Assembly (NCBI GenBank): GCA_024349765.1 | Contig: AP026074.1 | Coordinates: 186,001 to 250,000 of the forward strand | DNA: 64,000 bases | Origin: Streptomyces nigrescens | Lineage (GTDB): Bacteria > Actinomycetota > Actinomycetes > Streptomycetales > Streptomycetaceae | Reading direction: 5' to 3' | Part shown: in pieces, positions 63,501-64,000 of the stretch | How the letters are laid out: each line of letters starts with the position of its first letter | How positions within the stretch are numbered: the stretch's first letter is position 1 | Program-made: the position numbers and the translations under genes | The notes under the pieces: model-generated | Told to the model about the DNA's origin: nothing | The model's database searches: none | Seen by the model: only the letters and a program-made list of their open reading frames with translations

Positions 63501-63987
63501 CGTGCGCGAGCTCGGGGAGGTGTCGCGCGACGAACGGGGTGGAACAGGCCGGCAGCAGCCGCGCGGCCTCGGCGTCGCCCCAGTCCGCGCGCAGCCGCAC
63601 CGCCAGCCGTTCGGCGAGCGCGGTGCGTCCGCCGGCGGCGAGCAGGCGTGCCAGCCGGTGCCGCAGCACGGCCGGCGCCCCGTCGTACGCGGCCTCCACC
63701 GCCTCGTCCGGTACGGGCAGCAGACGGGCGGCGCGCAGGGCGTAACCGGCGACGACCGGGTCGGGATCGGCGAGCCGCCCGGCGAGGAAGTCGGCATCCT
63801 CCCCGGCGAGGGCGGCCAGCGCGGCGAGCCGCCGCTCGTACGGCCCCCGCGTGTCCAATTCGGCGAGCAGCGGGGCGAGTCGGCCCTCCTCCGCCAGCCG
63901 ATGGGCCGTCCTCGCGGTGCGGGAGAGGCGGGCGGGGAACGGCAGCGGTTCGAGTGCGGAGAGCAACTGCTCCGCGGTGGTCGGCAT
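60598..63987 (-). CDS. large alpha-solenoid (HEAT-like repeat) protein, 1129 aa
   Basis: Almost wholly helical, Ala/Leu/Arg-rich, with repeated two-helix units such as RRLAALAALAGEDADFLAGRLADPDP (in part), DPVRAAALEALEAVPARLF, RARVAVYAATRAARFATPSE and HPDVRAAVVRALPPLLDVPAAW. The D-P/V-R-x-A-A-x-x-A-L pattern is that of HEAT/PBS-lyase-type repeats. No catalytic domain, signal peptide or membrane segment. Such solenoids serve as scaffolds or DNA/protein-binding proteins (for example AlkD-like); streptomycetes carry several uncharacterised ones. ATG at 63987, only 13 bases from the window edge, so an upstream start cannot be ruled out. Convergent with the P450 gene. Confidence 0.82.
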   Translation of the reverse strand: MPTTAEQLLSALEPLPFPARLSRTARTAHRLAEEGRLAPLLAELDTRGPYERRLAALAALAGEDADFLAGRLADPDPVVAGYALRAARLLPVPDEAVEAAYDGAPAVLRHRLARLLAAGGRTALAERLAVRLRADWGDAEAARLLPACSTPFVARHLPELAHAVGGWTGLARRHPDPVLDHAEAALAERAGEGQREDWWRLHAAAVAVLAPLRPERVLTLLERYGPESLPRALHTGLGPLVDADAERVVRWLTSPDRHPQRHEPVPPPGVLRRLVRAAPASLPVLGRLWLGRSGHFTALVKAMAPGRRPAFLDAVTAGGTPGDPALAVLDLLPRERRWAEVRRAAAEFTGSTDWWENLDTLAHGPLDEARPALLAGLRRSSAEDRAAAWPLLVECVARDGGRQALTELLTAMRRLRNERDPVRAAALEALEAVPARLFHSDDAALLDAIAVDALEARDSSAYSRAAVRALAARLLVEHATDADSALPDWALRTLEGLVGRVGVPDFGPLHRVLRRGQEHQLFDALRPWLAAAAQRADFRLLLALADALGPRARRLPGLQDMLVTALERGDDETFAAAAERWLAAPATRDERVARIVALEPSAVVLPPVRRVLSRRRTDLLDALLDDAPPCGRFLVRGARRPLPDLGDSDRWLPRQQRAAARLAGQAAADRSLPLDERAAAVRAAARIPDLGRALAMRHADDGDVVVAEAALGALPWTDRPHEVLPVLLEQAGSDRARVAVYAATRAARFATPSELALELGELLAGERVAKVTSRKEAVRLAARFLPPRQAVSLLARAFDAPDRHPDVRAAVVRALPPLLDVPAAWRVLHDAARDDAPPVLDALLRVTPWELAHSHRTGYAAVVGAAYDACLAAVDGYATYGTLHALGAWSRYAPEVAGRLSGTVCDLGNRAHWRYAAWVLREVAASELPHPVGGADPGSVLHGAVAKLLAAMHTPDGGCDALPDRDLPALQRLRTLVTPSSNQSERPEMLAALAGQLASEPLLVAERADLLRRLVDRTTEPAALLPRLRDLAAALQDAGVGVTLHTAGRLHASRTAGADPHRISALLAATDELARDGGAVPGLLAAELATGTGGSLGWPEEWRTLLRFLRRHPHPDVRHQAHRTVTETE

Positions 63988-64000
63988 GCGCGCATTGTGC

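Overview
The window is very GC-rich, with codons ending in G or C, frequent GTG/TTG starts, ATGA/GTGA stop-start overlaps and typical actinomycete families (ECF41 sigma factor, AfsR/SARP regulator, PIG-L hydrolase, streptomycete-type carotenoid genes). It is almost certainly a Streptomyces or close relative, and the many accessory genes, relics and gene-poor gaps suggest chromosome-arm DNA. I saw no rRNA, tRNA, CRISPR array, integrase or intact insertion sequence.

Layout. 1-1.7 kb: an ECF41 sigma factor cut by the left edge, with its usual oxidoreductase partner. 1.9-6.3 kb: a hypothetical protein, a secreted lysine-rich protein, a lipoprotein alpha/beta hydrolase and a PaaX-type regulator. 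6.4-10.8 kb: MaoC hydratase, acyl-CoA ligase, amidohydrolase and SDR on the minus strand, divergent from a MarR regulator. This gene set matches the actinobacterial hydroxycinnamate (cou-like) pathway, and a palindromic operator sits inside the promoter spacer. 11.1-11.5 kb: a frameshifted AraC relic.

11.5-22.1 kb is the most unusual stretch. A hemopexin-repeat protein with an HExxH zinc-protease motif is divergent from a small hypothetical gene and two very large uncharacterised proteins. The first (1122 aa) has a Gly-rich and Gly/Pro/His-rich N-terminus. The second (1546 aa) has an embedded peptidoglycan-binding-like segment and a His/Asp/Gly tail. Another small hypothetical gene follows. 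No known system is recognised here.

22.2-45.6 kb is a mosaic of single genes: PIG-V-like mannosyltransferase, ECF sigma factor with a membrane protein, a relic of trans-2-enoyl-CoA reductase, YbdK-type ligase, LysR/SDR pair, PIG-L hydrolase, TrmO-like protein, GlxA-type regulator with a cysteine hydrolase, TetR/NmrA pair, CPT-like kinase, barstar-domain protein, DUF5959-like protein, an alcohol dehydrogenase carrying a 9-bp microsatellite, a ferredoxin-MBL fusion and several secreted or hypothetical proteins.

45.9-52.3 kb is a carotenoid cluster: crtI-crtB-Rieske on plus, crtY-crtU on minus. It should lead from GGPP through phytoene, lycopene and beta-carotene to isorenieratene, but crtE (GGPP synthase) is absent from the window. 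52.5-56 kb: an NCS1 permease and a TetR gene meet head-to-head with both 5' ends missing, which looks like a deletion scar, followed by an intact YtcJ-type amidohydrolase. 56-60.6 kb: a large SARP regulator divergent from a cytochrome P450, with three 11-bp-spaced heptamers between them. 60.6-64 kb: a large alpha-solenoid (HEAT-like) protein.

A recurring theme is short tandem duplication at or near gene ends.
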